Part shown: positions 36,974-47,474 of the stretch, piece by piece
How the letters are laid out: each line of letters opens with the position of its first letter
Numbering within the stretch: position 1 is the stretch's first letter
Source: Desulfuromonadales bacterium
GTDB lineage: Bacteria > Desulfobacterota > Desulfuromonadia > Geobacterales > Pseudopelobacteraceae
DNA length: 64,000 nt
Assembly: GCA_013349325.1 (NCBI GenBank)
Contig: DUZX01000010.1
Span: 37,027-101,026 of the forward strand
Direction of reading: 5' to 3'
Translations under genes and position numbers: made by a program
Notes under the pieces: generated by a model
Databases searched by the model: none
Told to the model about the DNA's origin: nothing
Seen by the model: the letters and a program-made list of their open reading frames with translations, nothing else

Positions 36974-39031
36974 TCAGCGTGTACGTTTTTTTGGTTTCTT
37001 GCGAGGGCCGATAACATCATCGACCTTTTTTAAGAGCGACTGCGCCGTGAATGGTTTTTGGATATACGGTGGGATCTCGTCAATCAGTCCCTGCAGCTTG
37101 ATGACATTTTCGGTGTAGCCGGACATGTAGAGAACTTTCAAATCGGCTTTCTGCGCCAGCAACCTCCGATAAAAGAGAGGCCCGTCCATGCCAGGCATGA
37201 TCACGTCGCTCAGAAGAAGATCGACGTTACCCCTGTGTTCCTCAAACAATCTGATAGCTTCATCCGGATCACCAGCCGTCAGAACCTTGTAGCCATATTC
37301 CTGAAGCAATTCGTGCGTCATTTTGCGAACCGGAAGGTTATCCTCCACCAGCAGGATCGTGGCATTGTGGCGCGGCGGCCAGGGCTCCTCCAGCCCATTG
37401 ACGGACGCTGTAGACAGGTGATCTTCAAGGCGGGGAAAGTACAGTTTAAAGGTTGTACCGTGCCCCGTCTCGCTATAGACCAGAATATGCCCACCATGCT
37501 GCTTGATAATTCCGAAGACGGTCGCAAGCCCGAGGCCGGTCCCGAGACCGATATCCTTGGTTGTATAGAACGGTTCGAAAATCTGTGTGCGCACCGTTTC
37601 AGGCATACCGCAGCCGGTATCGCTGACGGACAGCAGTACGTAACGGGCGGGTATCAGCCCGTAGCGTTCGGCGTCAGTTGCGTCCAGCGTAACCTCTGAC
37701 GTCTCAAAGAGTAGATGGCCACCGTTCGGCATGGCATCCTGGGCATTAACGGCCAGATTCATCAGGATCTGCTCCAGCTGCACTTTGTCGGCGTGGATAT
37801 AGAAACTGTCGGGATCGAGGCTCAGCGAGATAGTGACATTCTCACGCACCGTCCGCTGCAGCACCGAAGCAAATGAATCGATAACTTCGTTGAGATCAAA
37901 TACCTTCATTTCAAGAGCCTGTTTACGGCTGTAGGCCAGCAGCTGGCGGGTCAGATCCCTCGCCGAGCGGGCCGCTTCAAGAATGCCGTCAAGTCGTTCC
38001 TTATTGCGTTCATCACAGCCGCAGGATTTACGCAGCATCTCAGAATAACCCATGATCGGGGTAAGCAGGTTGTTGAAATCGTGTGCCACGCCACCCGCCA
38101 GTCGGCCGATCGACTCAAGTTTCTGTGTCTGGAAAAGTCTCTGTTCTAGTGTTTCCCGTTCCCGCTCGGAACGCTTCCGATCACTGATGTCCAGCATGAT
38201 GCCGACCATGCCGCGCACGGTTCCGTTCGGCCGAACGATAGCCGACTTGTAAAAAAGCACGTCATGCAGGGTGCCATCAGCGTAGCGGACTTCGGACTCG
38301 TAGGTCTGGGTTCCGCGATGCTCCATCAGGTCGAGATCGGCTTGATGGTACACGTCAGCCAGGTCTGAAGGAGCCACGTCATGGACAGTCGCTCCGATGA
38401 TCCGCTCTTTGGGGAGCCCCAGAAAATTGCAGAAGGCCTGGTTGCAATCAACGTATATTCCGGCTTCATTCTTGTAAAAGAGTGGATTGGGCAGGGCGTT
38501 GATGATGGTGCTCAAGAGCTCCTGACTCTCCTTGAGCTGCCGTTCGGCGGCCTTGCGTCCGGTAATATCCTCGGCAACACCCAGGTAGCCGCTGGCCGTG
38601 CCCTGTGCGTCACGAATAACTGTTACCGTCAGATACACGAGGATCCGGCGGCCATCCTTGCAGCAATAGGTCCATTCGTGCTGTTCGGAGTTAGGGCTTT
38701 CCGTCTGTTTTATGAAGACGGCAAAACCGGAAATCGTCTCTCCGCATTCATGGCTGAGCAGCTCTGCGCGAGCTGTAATCTCGGATTCAAGATGAAAAAG
38801 AAGCGGGTTATGTTTTCCGATTACTTCAGCACCGCTGTATCCCAGCATTTTCTGGGCTCCGCGACTGAAGATGGTAATAGTACCCTTCGTATCAGTTGCT
38901 ATGATGGATAATTCAGTCGCCGAATCAAGCACCGCCCGCATCTGGCGATTGACGGTATCTGCGGCACGGCGTTCATTGAGTGACGGCACCGGCGCTGATT
39001 TTTTGCTTTTTACTGACGATGGCTGCGTCAT
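36974..39031 (-). CDS. PAS-domain hybrid histidine kinase with C-terminal receiver
   Basis: GGVAHDFNNLLTPIMGYSEM H-box; GLGTGLGLATVFGIIKQHGG; REC ILLVEDNLPVRKMTHELL...LLLSDVIMPGMDG. Confidence 0.95.
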   Translation of the reverse strand: MTQPSSVKSKKSAPVPSLNERRAADTVNRQMRAVLDSATELSIIATDTKGTITIFSRGAQKMLGYSGAEVIGKHNPLLFHLESEITARAELLSHECGETISGFAVFIKQTESPNSEQHEWTYCCKDGRRILVYLTVTVIRDAQGTASGYLGVAEDITGRKAAERQLKESQELLSTIINALPNPLFYKNEAGIYVDCNQAFCNFLGLPKERIIGATVHDVAPSDLADVYHQADLDLMEHRGTQTYESEVRYADGTLHDVLFYKSAIVRPNGTVRGMVGIMLDISDRKRSERERETLEQRLFQTQKLESIGRLAGGVAHDFNNLLTPIMGYSEMLRKSCGCDERNKERLDGILEAARSARDLTRQLLAYSRKQALEMKVFDLNEVIDSFASVLQRTVRENVTISLSLDPDSFYIHADKVQLEQILMNLAVNAQDAMPNGGHLLFETSEVTLDATDAERYGLIPARYVLLSVSDTGCGMPETVRTQIFEPFYTTKDIGLGTGLGLATVFGIIKQHGGHILVYSETGHGTTFKLYFPRLEDHLSTASVNGLEEPWPPRHNATILLVEDNLPVRKMTHELLQEYGYKVLTAGDPDEAIRLFEEHRGNVDLLLSDVIMPGMDGPLFYRRLLAQKADLKVLYMSGYTENVIKLQGLIDEIPPYIQKPFTAQSLLKKVDDVIGPRKKPKKRTR

Positions 39032-39114
39032 TCCGGATCCTCGTAAGATAAGCTGAATCTCATAATGCCGGGACAATGCCATAAAGTGTGGTCGATGTCA
39101 CGATAAAATCCAGA

Positions 39115-40626
39115 CTACATTACAGGGATGTTGTGCAGGCGTTCTGCATATTCGTGTTCTACCTGAGAGATACGCTTCGGGGAGCCGCTGTGAGCGGCAC
39201 GGCAGAGGTCCTGAAAGGCATTTTTGATAAGTTCGTTGATGCTACTGCCCATACCGGGTTGAAGGCACTGCTGCACCGTGGTGCAGCGGGTTGCTGAATC
39301 AGGCATTGCCGGTCGGTTGGCATCCATCGCTCTGAAATAGACGGACGTCAGCCGCCCCATCGCTTCGCAGACCGACGCCACCCGCTCGTCGCGAAACCGG
39401 CAGCGGGCCTCAAACGGTAGGCGCTCATCCAACAGCAGGCGCCCCTGCTTTTCAAAGCTCTCCCAGGCTGACGAGCCGAACAGCACAATCTGGTTGTGGT
39501 AGAGCAGGTTGGCGGTCAGCTCCTGTTCACTCAGTACGCCCAACTCTTCCAGAAAGCGGTAGTTCGCTTCCAGTTCGGCCAGAGTCGAATCCGGTTCAAA
39601 CATGATGAAACCTAGATTGAGGTGCAGGCCGCTCTCCGTGATTATCCGCACGGCCTGGCGGATCTGATCGGTCGTGATGCGTTTATCGATGCGCTTCAGT
39701 ACAGAATCACACCCGGATTCAATGCCGAGAAAGACGGATGTAGCGCCATGTAGCGTCAGTGCTGTCATCAACTGCTCGTCAATGCAGTCCACGCGCGCCT
39801 CGAAACCGAACGGAAGCGCAAGGCGCTGCGCCATCTGTCCGATCTGAAGCGCTCGGTTCCGCTCGCTCTCTCCCCGTCCGATAAAGGTTGGATCGATAAA
39901 ATAGAGGCTCTGTATATCGCGCCGCGCCAAGCGGACCTCCAGTTCCCGTTCCAGCGAGGGGAGGTCCCGTGTCCGGCGACGGCTACAGCCGTAGTAGCGA
40001 TGGATAAAACAGAAACTACATTCACCGAAACAGCCGCGACTGGCGGCGATGTTCAGGCTGGGATAGCTGCAGTTGGCTCCGGTGTCATCCGGGATCGGCA
40101 GTGTGGAGAGATCTTCGATCAAAGGGCGTGGTACGAACGCTCGACCGCGAATAACAACACCCGGTAGAGCTGCAATCGCATGCTCTTTCTCGAAGTGCCG
40201 CAGAAGTGCATTCAGCGAATCCTCAAATTCTCCGGCCAGGATGAAATCGAGCTGCGGGGCATACTGTAAGAGACGGTTGCAAGAGAGGGTCGGAAACAGG
40301 CCAAAAGCGCCTATTCTGGTGCGACTTTCGTTTCGTAGTTGCGTGATGGTTGTCCGAAGCAGCTCCTCATGACCCCAGGCGTAGACCCAGTGAAACAGGA
40401 CGATATCGGCATCCTCGGCCAGGATGCGGGCTGCACTAGCGGAGGCGATGTCACCGCTAGTGCTGAAGTCCAGATGGGCAGTATCCCAACCGGCCTGACG
40501 GGCGATAGCCAGCGCATAGCCGCTGTTCAGGCTGGCCGAGAGCGGCGCATTGGCGACATCATTGTAATGCTCGATAGTCAACGGACGGGGATTTTCGACG
40601 ATAACGATTTTCATGGGAGAACTCAA
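39115..40626 (-). CDS. B12-binding domain radical SAM protein (BzaD-like candidate)
   Basis: Radical SAM CFGECSFCFIHRYYG (CX3CX2C); N-terminal cobalamin-binding-like region; 4-nt overlap with the methyltransferase gene. Confidence 0.85.
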   Translation of the reverse strand: MSSPMKIVIVENPRPLTIEHYNDVANAPLSASLNSGYALAIARQAGWDTAHLDFSTSGDIASASAARILAEDADIVLFHWVYAWGHEELLRTTITQLRNESRTRIGAFGLFPTLSCNRLLQYAPQLDFILAGEFEDSLNALLRHFEKEHAIAALPGVVIRGRAFVPRPLIEDLSTLPIPDDTGANCSYPSLNIAASRGCFGECSFCFIHRYYGCSRRRTRDLPSLERELEVRLARRDIQSLYFIDPTFIGRGESERNRALQIGQMAQRLALPFGFEARVDCIDEQLMTALTLHGATSVFLGIESGCDSVLKRIDKRITTDQIRQAVRIITESGLHLNLGFIMFEPDSTLAELEANYRFLEELGVLSEQELTANLLYHNQIVLFGSSAWESFEKQGRLLLDERLPFEARCRFRDERVASVCEAMGRLTSVYFRAMDANRPAMPDSATRCTTVQQCLQPGMGSSINELIKNAFQDLCRAAHSGSPKRISQVEHEYAERLHNIPVM

Positions 40627-42149
40627 TCTACCAGCAACAGGCCGAAATACTGCACAAAATCATCTCTGTTACGCAGCGGAGCGACCGGAATGCCGCACTG
40701 TTCCGCCAGGGCAAAGACATCGCAGCCGCACGACTCCAGTGACGGACGGCGCTTCTCCGGAAAACGGCACTGCTGATCGTCACAGTTTTCGCACCAACAA
40801 CAGGGACCACCGCTGAAGATCAGTGCTTTTTTGAAACCGGCCAGAAATGCTTCCCGTTCCAGATCAAGCAGATTCTGCTGAAAGTCGCGCAGCGGCGGCT
40901 GACCGGCCACCAGCAGCGCGCGGGAATATGATCCCAGCAGCTCCTTGAAGCCGGCCTGGTCCATGGAGTGCGGAGGACAACTCCAACGTTTGCCGTATAG
41001 CGGACAGCCGTAGGCACATTTAGCGCGCACCCAGGCTTCACAGCGGATGGAGGATGGATCAAGTTCGACGGCGGCGAAGAAGCCGTGATTGATGGCGTAG
41101 TTTTGAAGAGCACGCAGTGATGTTGGTGCTTGATAGGGGTGTGTACGGGTGGCGATCATGGCCAGCGAGCGGGATGGAAGTTCGATGATTGCGGAATGAA
41201 TGAATCCGGCACTCTGCAGCAGATCAGCGGTCTCGGAGGTGGTATAACAGCGTCCGTTCCAGGTGTTAGCCAGCATATGCAGGTCGTAGAGTGCCCCGAA
41301 ACTGTTGGCATCCCGGAAAAAATCATGCACGACCAGCAGTCCGTCCCGCTTCAGCAATTCCGCAGTCTGCAGCAGCAGTTCAGCATTTTCCAGCGGGCCG
41401 TAGCAGTGGCAGAGATTCGAGAACAGCAGCAGGTCGGCGCTGCCGCGATGGTTCGCGACGAGTTCGGCCAGCTCCTGCTGATTAAGGATATTGCAGGGGT
41501 GGATCTTCAGATTCTGAGGGGTGGGCTGAGGCGCCATCCCGTCACAGACATCCGGCAGGTCGCAGGCCAGCGCCTGCCATTGCGGGTGGCGCTGCAAAAA
41601 CTCGCGCAGATAGCTGCCGTTTCCGGCACCGATATCAATGATGAGACCCTGCTCCGGCAGCAGCGTGACGGCATCCCACAACTCGCGGCAACGGACCTGC
41701 GCCGCCTCCGCCATGGCCTGTTGGTAGAGCTGCAGTTGTTTGCGGTAGTCATCCTCCGATTTCTCACGAATCAGCGCGCCCTGTCCCTGCTGCAGGACGC
41801 TCCCCAGCTGGCGCCATGTCTCGATCAAGGTCGGTTCAAACTCCAGCACATGCCGCTGGCTGGTGGCGCTGGTCCGGCTCAGAAAGCTGCGGCTGAAGCG
41901 TGACAGGTACAGCTGATTGTCATACTGCTCCAGCAGGCCGACGTTCAGCAGCAGTTCAATAAAGCGCCGCCCCTCCTCAGGTTGCAGTGCGGTCGCCTGC
42001 AGCAGCTCATTGCAGCTGCATTCCCGCTCCTCCAACCGGTCGATAACACCCGACCGAACCGCTTCGTTCATAACGCAGAACATGCGGTAGCCACCGACCA
42101 GATCGCAGAAGGTTTTATAGCTGTTGTCGGAGGGGAGGATTCGTGTCAA
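40623..42149 (-). CDS. O-methyltransferase-type SAM methyltransferase fused to a DUF2284-like cysteine-rich domain (BzaC-like candidate)
   Basis: LIIDIGAGNGSYLREFLQRHP; C-terminal CAYGCPLYGKRWSCPPHS...GGPCCWCENCDDQQCRFPEKRRPSLESCGCDV. Confidence 0.85.
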   Translation of the reverse strand: MTRILPSDNSYKTFCDLVGGYRMFCVMNEAVRSGVIDRLEERECSCNELLQATALQPEEGRRFIELLLNVGLLEQYDNQLYLSRFSRSFLSRTSATSQRHVLEFEPTLIETWRQLGSVLQQGQGALIREKSEDDYRKQLQLYQQAMAEAAQVRCRELWDAVTLLPEQGLIIDIGAGNGSYLREFLQRHPQWQALACDLPDVCDGMAPQPTPQNLKIHPCNILNQQELAELVANHRGSADLLLFSNLCHCYGPLENAELLLQTAELLKRDGLLVVHDFFRDANSFGALYDLHMLANTWNGRCYTTSETADLLQSAGFIHSAIIELPSRSLAMIATRTHPYQAPTSLRALQNYAINHGFFAAVELDPSSIRCEAWVRAKCAYGCPLYGKRWSCPPHSMDQAGFKELLGSYSRALLVAGQPPLRDFQQNLLDLEREAFLAGFKKALIFSGGPCCWCENCDDQQCRFPEKRRPSLESCGCDVFALAEQCGIPVAPLRNRDDFVQYFGLLLVD

Positions 42150-43456
42150 ATTTTATCGCCCTTCAAATCTCCGGCAAAGAGCTTACCGGCCCCGCGCGAG
42201 GCGCAAAAATCTCCGCACATGGTGCAGGTATCTTCATCTTCAGGAGTTCTGCTGGCACGGATGGCACGGGCATCTTCGGGGTAGAGCGCCAGTTCGAATT
42301 GCCGCTCCCATTTCAGATCGCGGCGGGCCTTGGACATCTCTTTGTCGCGCAGACGCCCTTTCTCGGGATATTTGTTCATATCGCCAATGTAGGCTGCGAT
42401 TTTGGCCGCCTTGACCCCCATGCGGACATCATCTTCATTAGGAAGTGCCAGATGCTCGGCCGGTGTGATGTAGCAGATCAGGTCAGCACCGAAGCGGCTG
42501 GATTGGGCCGCGCCGATAGCAGCGGTAATGTGGTCGAAGCCGGGGGCGACATCGGTGGCGATCGGACCGAGCATATAGTAGGGGGCGCCGCCGCTCATGC
42601 GTTTCTGCAGCTGGATGTTCCCCTCGATCTCGTCCAGCGGCACATGTCCCGGCCCTTCCACCAGCATCTGGCAGCCCATGTCGCGACCAAGTTCGGCCAG
42701 TTCGCAGTTGAAGAGCAGCTCCTGAATCTGGGCCCGATCGGAAGAGTCGTGGATGGCGCCGGCCCGCAGTCCATTGCCGAGCGAGAGCACGGTATCGTAC
42801 TTTTTGAGAATGCCGACCACGCGGTCAAAGTGTTCGTAGAGCGGGTTTTCACGGTTGTTGGCCATCATCCAGGCTACCATCGAGACACCACCTTTACTGA
42901 CCAGGCCACCATAACGGTAGCCCTGTTTGCGCAGGCGCTCGATGGTGCAGAGGTTAATGCCGCAGTGTACCGCCATAAAAGCCATGCCGTCGGCGCACTG
43001 CCGCTCAATGATGTCAAAGAGCATCTCTTCGTCGAGTTTGTTGGGATCGCCGTATTTACGGGCTGCCTCACAGAAAGCCTGATAGAGTGGCACATTGCCG
43101 ACCGGCAGATCAACTGCGGCGATGACTTCACGCCGCACCCGGTCCAGGTCGCCGCCGACCGACAACTCCATCAGCGTGTCTGCGCCCGATTCCTGAGCCG
43201 CCAGCGCTTTATTAATCTCGGCCTGGTAATCGATGATATCGGAGGAGGTGCCGATCGAGGCGTTCACCTTGGTGGAGAGCCCTTTGCCGATGCCGGCAAT
43301 GCGCGTCGGTTTACGGTTGTGGTTCCAGGGGATGACGATTTTCCCCTCGGCGGTCATCTGCAGGACGTACTCGTTACTGAGCTCTTCTTTGGTCGCGACG
43401 GCGGCCATCTGGGGGGTCAGGATGCCCTGGCGGGCGGATTCAATCTGGGTGAGCAT
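42146..43456 (-). CDS. bzaF: ThiC-family radical SAM enzyme, probable 5-hydroxybenzimidazole synthase BzaF
   Basis: ThiC-family sequence (VNASIGTSSDIIDYQAEINKALAAQESGADTLMELSVGGDL; CTMCGDFC); located in a riboswitch-led cobUTS operon. Confidence 0.85.
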   Translation of the reverse strand: MLTQIESARQGILTPQMAAVATKEELSNEYVLQMTAEGKIVIPWNHNRKPTRIAGIGKGLSTKVNASIGTSSDIIDYQAEINKALAAQESGADTLMELSVGGDLDRVRREVIAAVDLPVGNVPLYQAFCEAARKYGDPNKLDEEMLFDIIERQCADGMAFMAVHCGINLCTIERLRKQGYRYGGLVSKGGVSMVAWMMANNRENPLYEHFDRVVGILKKYDTVLSLGNGLRAGAIHDSSDRAQIQELLFNCELAELGRDMGCQMLVEGPGHVPLDEIEGNIQLQKRMSGGAPYYMLGPIATDVAPGFDHITAAIGAAQSSRFGADLICYITPAEHLALPNEDDVRMGVKAAKIAAYIGDMNKYPEKGRLRDKEMSKARRDLKWERQFELALYPEDARAIRASRTPEDEDTCTMCGDFCASRGAGKLFAGDLKGDKI

Positions 43457-43474
43457 GTGAGTGGTTTCCTTGTG

Positions 43475-44224
43475 TTATGAGAAAGTGAGCTGCGTTGCTA
43501 TCGAGATACCTGTCAGGGCCAGAATTTCATTCAGTTCGTTCATACAACCGAGTGTATCGCCGGTTATGCCTCCCAAGCGGTGTTGAAAAAAGAGCCGACC
43601 GGCAGCGGTCAGCAGACAGACTGTTGTCAGGACGATGATGCCGTCTGCACCGAGCAGAAAAAAGCTGGCCGTAGCGGTTGTGCATAAAGAAAACGCCAGT
43701 CCAGAGGTGCTGGTCCCCTGCACGAAAATAATTCCAAGGCCATCCTGGCGGGCATGGCGGGCTCTGGTCATCATCAGCACCTGCCCGAAGCGGGCCAGAG
43801 CCGGGAAGAGCAGCAGCGCCTGCCATTTGAAATCAATCGGTAGTGCCACAAGCGCCTGCCACTTCAGCAGCAATCCCAGTACCAGCCCGACCGCGCCGAT
43901 GGCCCCCACCTGTGAATCTTTCATGACCGCCAGAAAACGCTCGCGTCCGCCACGGGCCGCCAGGCCGTCACAGACATCAGCCAGGCCATCCAGATGCAGA
44001 CCGCCGGTCACAGCCGCCAGGGCGGTAACCAGCAGGGCGTCGCAGAGCGGTCGCGCCAGCCAGGGAGCCAGCAACCAGTTCAGCCCGGCCAGCAGAGCCC
44101 CGATCGTCAGGCCGACCAGCGGAAAGAGTGCCGTCGAGCGCCCCAGATCATCCTTCTGACAGCGGGTGTCGAAGGGGAGCGGGATGATCGTCAAAAATTG
44201 CAGGGCTATCAGATAGAGGCGCAT
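43475..44224 (-). CDS. cobS: Adenosylcobinamide-GDP ribazoletransferase
   Basis: LIALQFLTIIPLPF; GGLHLDGLADVCDGLAARGGRERFLAVMKDSQVGAIG. Confidence 0.95.
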   Translation of the reverse strand: MRLYLIALQFLTIIPLPFDTRCQKDDLGRSTALFPLVGLTIGALLAGLNWLLAPWLARPLCDALLVTALAAVTGGLHLDGLADVCDGLAARGGRERFLAVMKDSQVGAIGAVGLVLGLLLKWQALVALPIDFKWQALLLFPALARFGQVLMMTRARHARQDGLGIIFVQGTSTSGLAFSLCTTATASFFLLGADGIIVLTTVCLLTAAGRLFFQHRLGGITGDTLGCMNELNEILALTGISIATQLTFS

Positions 44225-44231
44225 GACACGA

Positions 44232-45281
44232 TCAGTGCGAAACCCCGGCTTGTTCAAAGGTTGCCATCTCTTTCAGCACCTTTATGCCGGCTTCGATCAG
44301 CGTCATGGCCAGTGCCGCACCGGTTCCCTCGCCGAGACGCAGATGCAGATCGAGAATCGGCTCCAGGCCGATCCGCTCCAGCATAACGTGGTGTCCGACT
44401 TCCACCGACTGATGGGCGGCGAAGATGTAGTCGCGCACGTTGGGATGCAGTTCGCTGGCGATCAGGGCACCGGCGGTGGAGATAAAGCCGTCGATGACCA
44501 CCGGAATCGAATTGGCGGCGCACCCCAGTACCAGTCCGGCTATGGCGGCGATTTCAAAGCCGCCGACCTTGGCCAGCACATCCAGAGGGTCGCCTGGATC
44601 AGGTTTGTTGAGCTCCAACCCTTTCGTGATGACGCGAATCTTGTTTACGAGTGAAGCATCCGAAATTCCGGTGCCGCGATGGGTGACTTCCGTCACGGTT
44701 TTACCGGCGATGGCCGCAATGATGGCCGATGACGGCGAGGTGTTGCCGATCCCCATCTCGCCGGTTCCGATCAGTCCCACCCCTTCCACTTTGCAGTGGT
44801 TGGCCAGTTCGATACCGACCTGCAGGGCGGCCAGGGTTTCATCAGCGGTCATGGCCGGCTTAGCGGTGAAGTTCTGTGTGCCGTAGGCGATTTTGCGATT
44901 GATCAAGCCGGGCGCATCCTTGAAATCAAAATCAACGCCGACATCAACGACACGTACTTCTGCGCCGGCATGGCGGGCCAGCACGTTGACCCCGGCGCCG
45001 CCGGCCAGGAAGTTGAGCACCATCTGGGTGGTGACTTCACGCGGATAGAGTGAAACACCCTCTTCGGTGATGCCGTGGTCGCCGGCGAAGGTGTAAATTA
45101 CCTTTTTGGAAATATCCGGATCGACGCTACCACTGATGGCTGCAACACGACAGGCAAATTCCTCCAGCCGCCCCAGCGATCCGGGCGGCTTGGTTTTGTT
45201 GTCCAGTCTGTTTTGTGTCTGCTGCAGCAGTTCCGGGTTAACCGGCTTGATCCGCGCCAGCGTATCCTTGAGGATGTCCAT
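44232..45281 (-). CDS. cobT: Nicotinate-nucleotide-dimethylbenzimidazole phosphoribosyltransferase
   Basis: [60 protein letters not shown]. Confidence 0.97.
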   Translation of the reverse strand: MDILKDTLARIKPVNPELLQQTQNRLDNKTKPPGSLGRLEEFACRVAAISGSVDPDISKKVIYTFAGDHGITEEGVSLYPREVTTQMVLNFLAGGAGVNVLARHAGAEVRVVDVGVDFDFKDAPGLINRKIAYGTQNFTAKPAMTADETLAALQVGIELANHCKVEGVGLIGTGEMGIGNTSPSSAIIAAIAGKTVTEVTHRGTGISDASLVNKIRVITKGLELNKPDPGDPLDVLAKVGGFEIAAIAGLVLGCAANSIPVVIDGFISTAGALIASELHPNVRDYIFAAHQSVEVGHHVMLERIGLEPILDLHLRLGEGTGAALAMTLIEAGIKVLKEMATFEQAGVSH

Positions 45282-45300
45282 AAAATGCTCCCTTCGCGAC

Positions 45301-45834
45301 TTATTTTAACTGTAATGGAATCCCGCTGATGACAACATGTACTTCATCCGCCAGGGCCGCCAGAAACTGGTTGGTTCTGCCGGCGATGTCGCGAAACTGC
45401 CGTGCCAGCTTATTCTCCGGCACAATCCCCATGCCGACCTCGTTACTGACCAGAATTACCGGCGTCACCATTCGCTGCAGGGTACTCTCCAAAGCCTGCA
45501 GATCCGCGTCAATCGGCGCTTCGCACGGTTTTGCAGAATCTTCATAGAAGAACATCAGATTCGAAAGCCAGAGTGTCACGCAATCGACCAGAATAACCTG
45601 ATGCCGGCCATCACAGCCAGCCAGCGCCGCTGCCAGACGGATCGGTTCCTCGGTGGTGTGCCATTCAGCGCCGCGACGCTGTTGATGCTGTTTGACGCGC
45701 TCTTCCATCTCGCCGTCCAGCGCCCGGGCGGTTGCCAGATAGCCGAGGTTCTCACCAAATTCAGCGGCCCGATTCTCGGCAAAGCTGCTTTTGCCGCTGC
45801 GCGCTCCGCCGGTAACAAAAATGATCTGTGCCAT
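45301..45834 (-). CDS. cobU: Adenosylcobinamide kinase/guanylyltransferase
   Basis: [53 protein letters not shown]. Confidence 0.96.
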   Translation of the reverse strand: MAQIIFVTGGARSGKSSFAENRAAEFGENLGYLATARALDGEMEERVKQHQQRRGAEWHTTEEPIRLAAALAGCDGRHQVILVDCVTLWLSNLMFFYEDSAKPCEAPIDADLQALESTLQRMVTPVILVSNEVGMGIVPENKLARQFRDIAGRTNQFLAALADEVHVVISGIPLQLK

Positions 45835-45847
45835 ACGCGTCTCCACA

Positions 45848-45883
45848 CAAAAAAGCCCCGGTCCAAAAAAGGGGACAGGGGCT
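45848..45883 (-). terminator. Riboswitch-associated intrinsic terminator
   Basis: Minus-strand AGCCCCTGTCC...GGACCGGGGCT followed by a T run. Confidence 0.7.
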
Positions 45884-45954
45884 CGAAAACCGGGTAATCA
45901 GATACGATCAGGCTTCGGCCCCTCGTTCCACGGAGGTCCAAAACTAACATCGGC

Positions 45955-46125
45955 ATGGCAGGTTTCCTGGCTTCAGGGTCATCTTACTAACCGCGCCTTC
46001 CCGGAAAAAATCCAGTGGTATATCGCGGTGTTCATCGCCTGTTTACAGTTGCGGGACAGCGAGGGAGTCACACCCTCTTCCCTTTTACCCGTGCATTGCG
46101 AGGCACGGCACCATATCGGTCTGGT
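45955..46125 (-). ncRNA. Cobalamin riboswitch
   Basis: Reverse strand: GGTGCCGTGCCTCG...GGTAAAAGGGAAGAGGGTGTGACTCCCTCGCTGTCCCGCAACTGTAA...GAAGCCAGGAAACCTGCC (B12 box). Confidence 0.95.
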
Positions 46126-46217
46126 GAAACAATTGTGGTGAAGTTTGTAGCAGACAGGGGTGCTGAAAGTCAAAAAGAAAGTAATCCGCCGCGAAGATAA
46201 TTATCCGTACGATGGAA

Positions 46218-47191
46218 CTAAAGTGCTTTGAATATACTGGTTGATTTTGCTGCAACTCCGATAAATGTACCGTTTGAAGCGAGGTCATTGGCTTCACAGT
46301 CGGAGTTAACCTTACTCTCGGCTTTCCATTTCGACATATCCCATACAATCAGCTTGCAGGAGTTCCCCGAATCCTGCTTGACGGGGATGCCAAATGCAAA
46401 TGTGACGCTGGTTCTGCTGTCAACGCTTATCATCTTTCCACCTGCAAAGGTAATCCCCCTGACCGAACCACCATGGTCATTGAGGATATGGAGCTGTTCT
46501 CCACTCGACGCGTCCCAGGCTATGACAAGATTATCCTGGCCGGCTGAAATAATTTTCTTGCCATCTGGAGTAAACGAAACGCTCATAATGTTATTCGTAT
46601 GACCTCTCAGTATTGATAAAACCTTGCCGGTGGCAAGATCCCATATGATCACAGAATTATCATGTGATCCACTGGCCACTTTCGTCCCGTCAGGAGAAAA
46701 TGCAACACAACGCACATCCTCTTTGTGCCCCTTCAATTTTTTTACCCTTTCGCCTTCTTGATTGTACAGTGCCAAAACCTTGTCTTCTGCAGCTATTGCA
46801 ATCGAAAGACCGTCCGGGGAAACCGATATGTTGCGAACATTGCCATAGGCTTTAAACTTCAATTTCTGCACTCCGCTCGCAACATCCACGCAATAACACG
46901 TTTGTCGCTATCACCGGTATACAGCGTTTTAGCATCAGGTGAAAATGCAGCGGCCCATACGGTTTCACTATGACCCGTAAGGTGCTTCAGTTGCCGAAAT
47001 GTTTTAGCATCCCAGATGATAACCGTCTTGTCGGCGCTTCCCGTGGCCATGAATGAACCATCGCCGGAAAATGCGATCGCAGTTTGATCCTCCTCATGCC
47101 CCATCAGCACCTTAACCTTCTCAATGGATTTGGCCAGAGCGGCAAAGGCGAAAAAGTGAACTGACAAAATAAGAGCTATAAGCAAACGCAT
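46218..47191 (-). pseudogene. WD40-repeat protein with signal peptide, split by a 1-nt frameshift
   Basis: ORFs 46859-47191 and 46218-46889 join as GDSDKRVIAW|DVASGVQKL if one base is added near 46886. Confidence 0.85.
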
Positions 47192-47474
47192 ATTTGAATA
47201 CTCCTTTTGAGCATGTGTGGAGAAACAATCACAGGTGTGTTCTGTAGCAGAGAGCCGGAAAGAAAGTTAAAACCATTCTGTTGAGATGGAGACATGATGA
47301 CTGAAATTCTGAGAAGTATATGATTTTAATTCAGATTGAATATAAATGCATAATTAATTAATTTACTTGTTCATTAGAGATCTTTTGTGTATAGTCCCAC
47401 ATCTTTTGGTAGCACATGAAAAGACTCCGACTGACATCAAGGCGGAGATTCAGAGGGAACAAGGAGAGCATGAA

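Noticed and set aside
42143-43480. 445-aa + strand ORF opposite the ThiC-like gene
   Set aside because: Antisense shadow of a clearly conserved gene in a high-GC frame; no RBS or domain signal.
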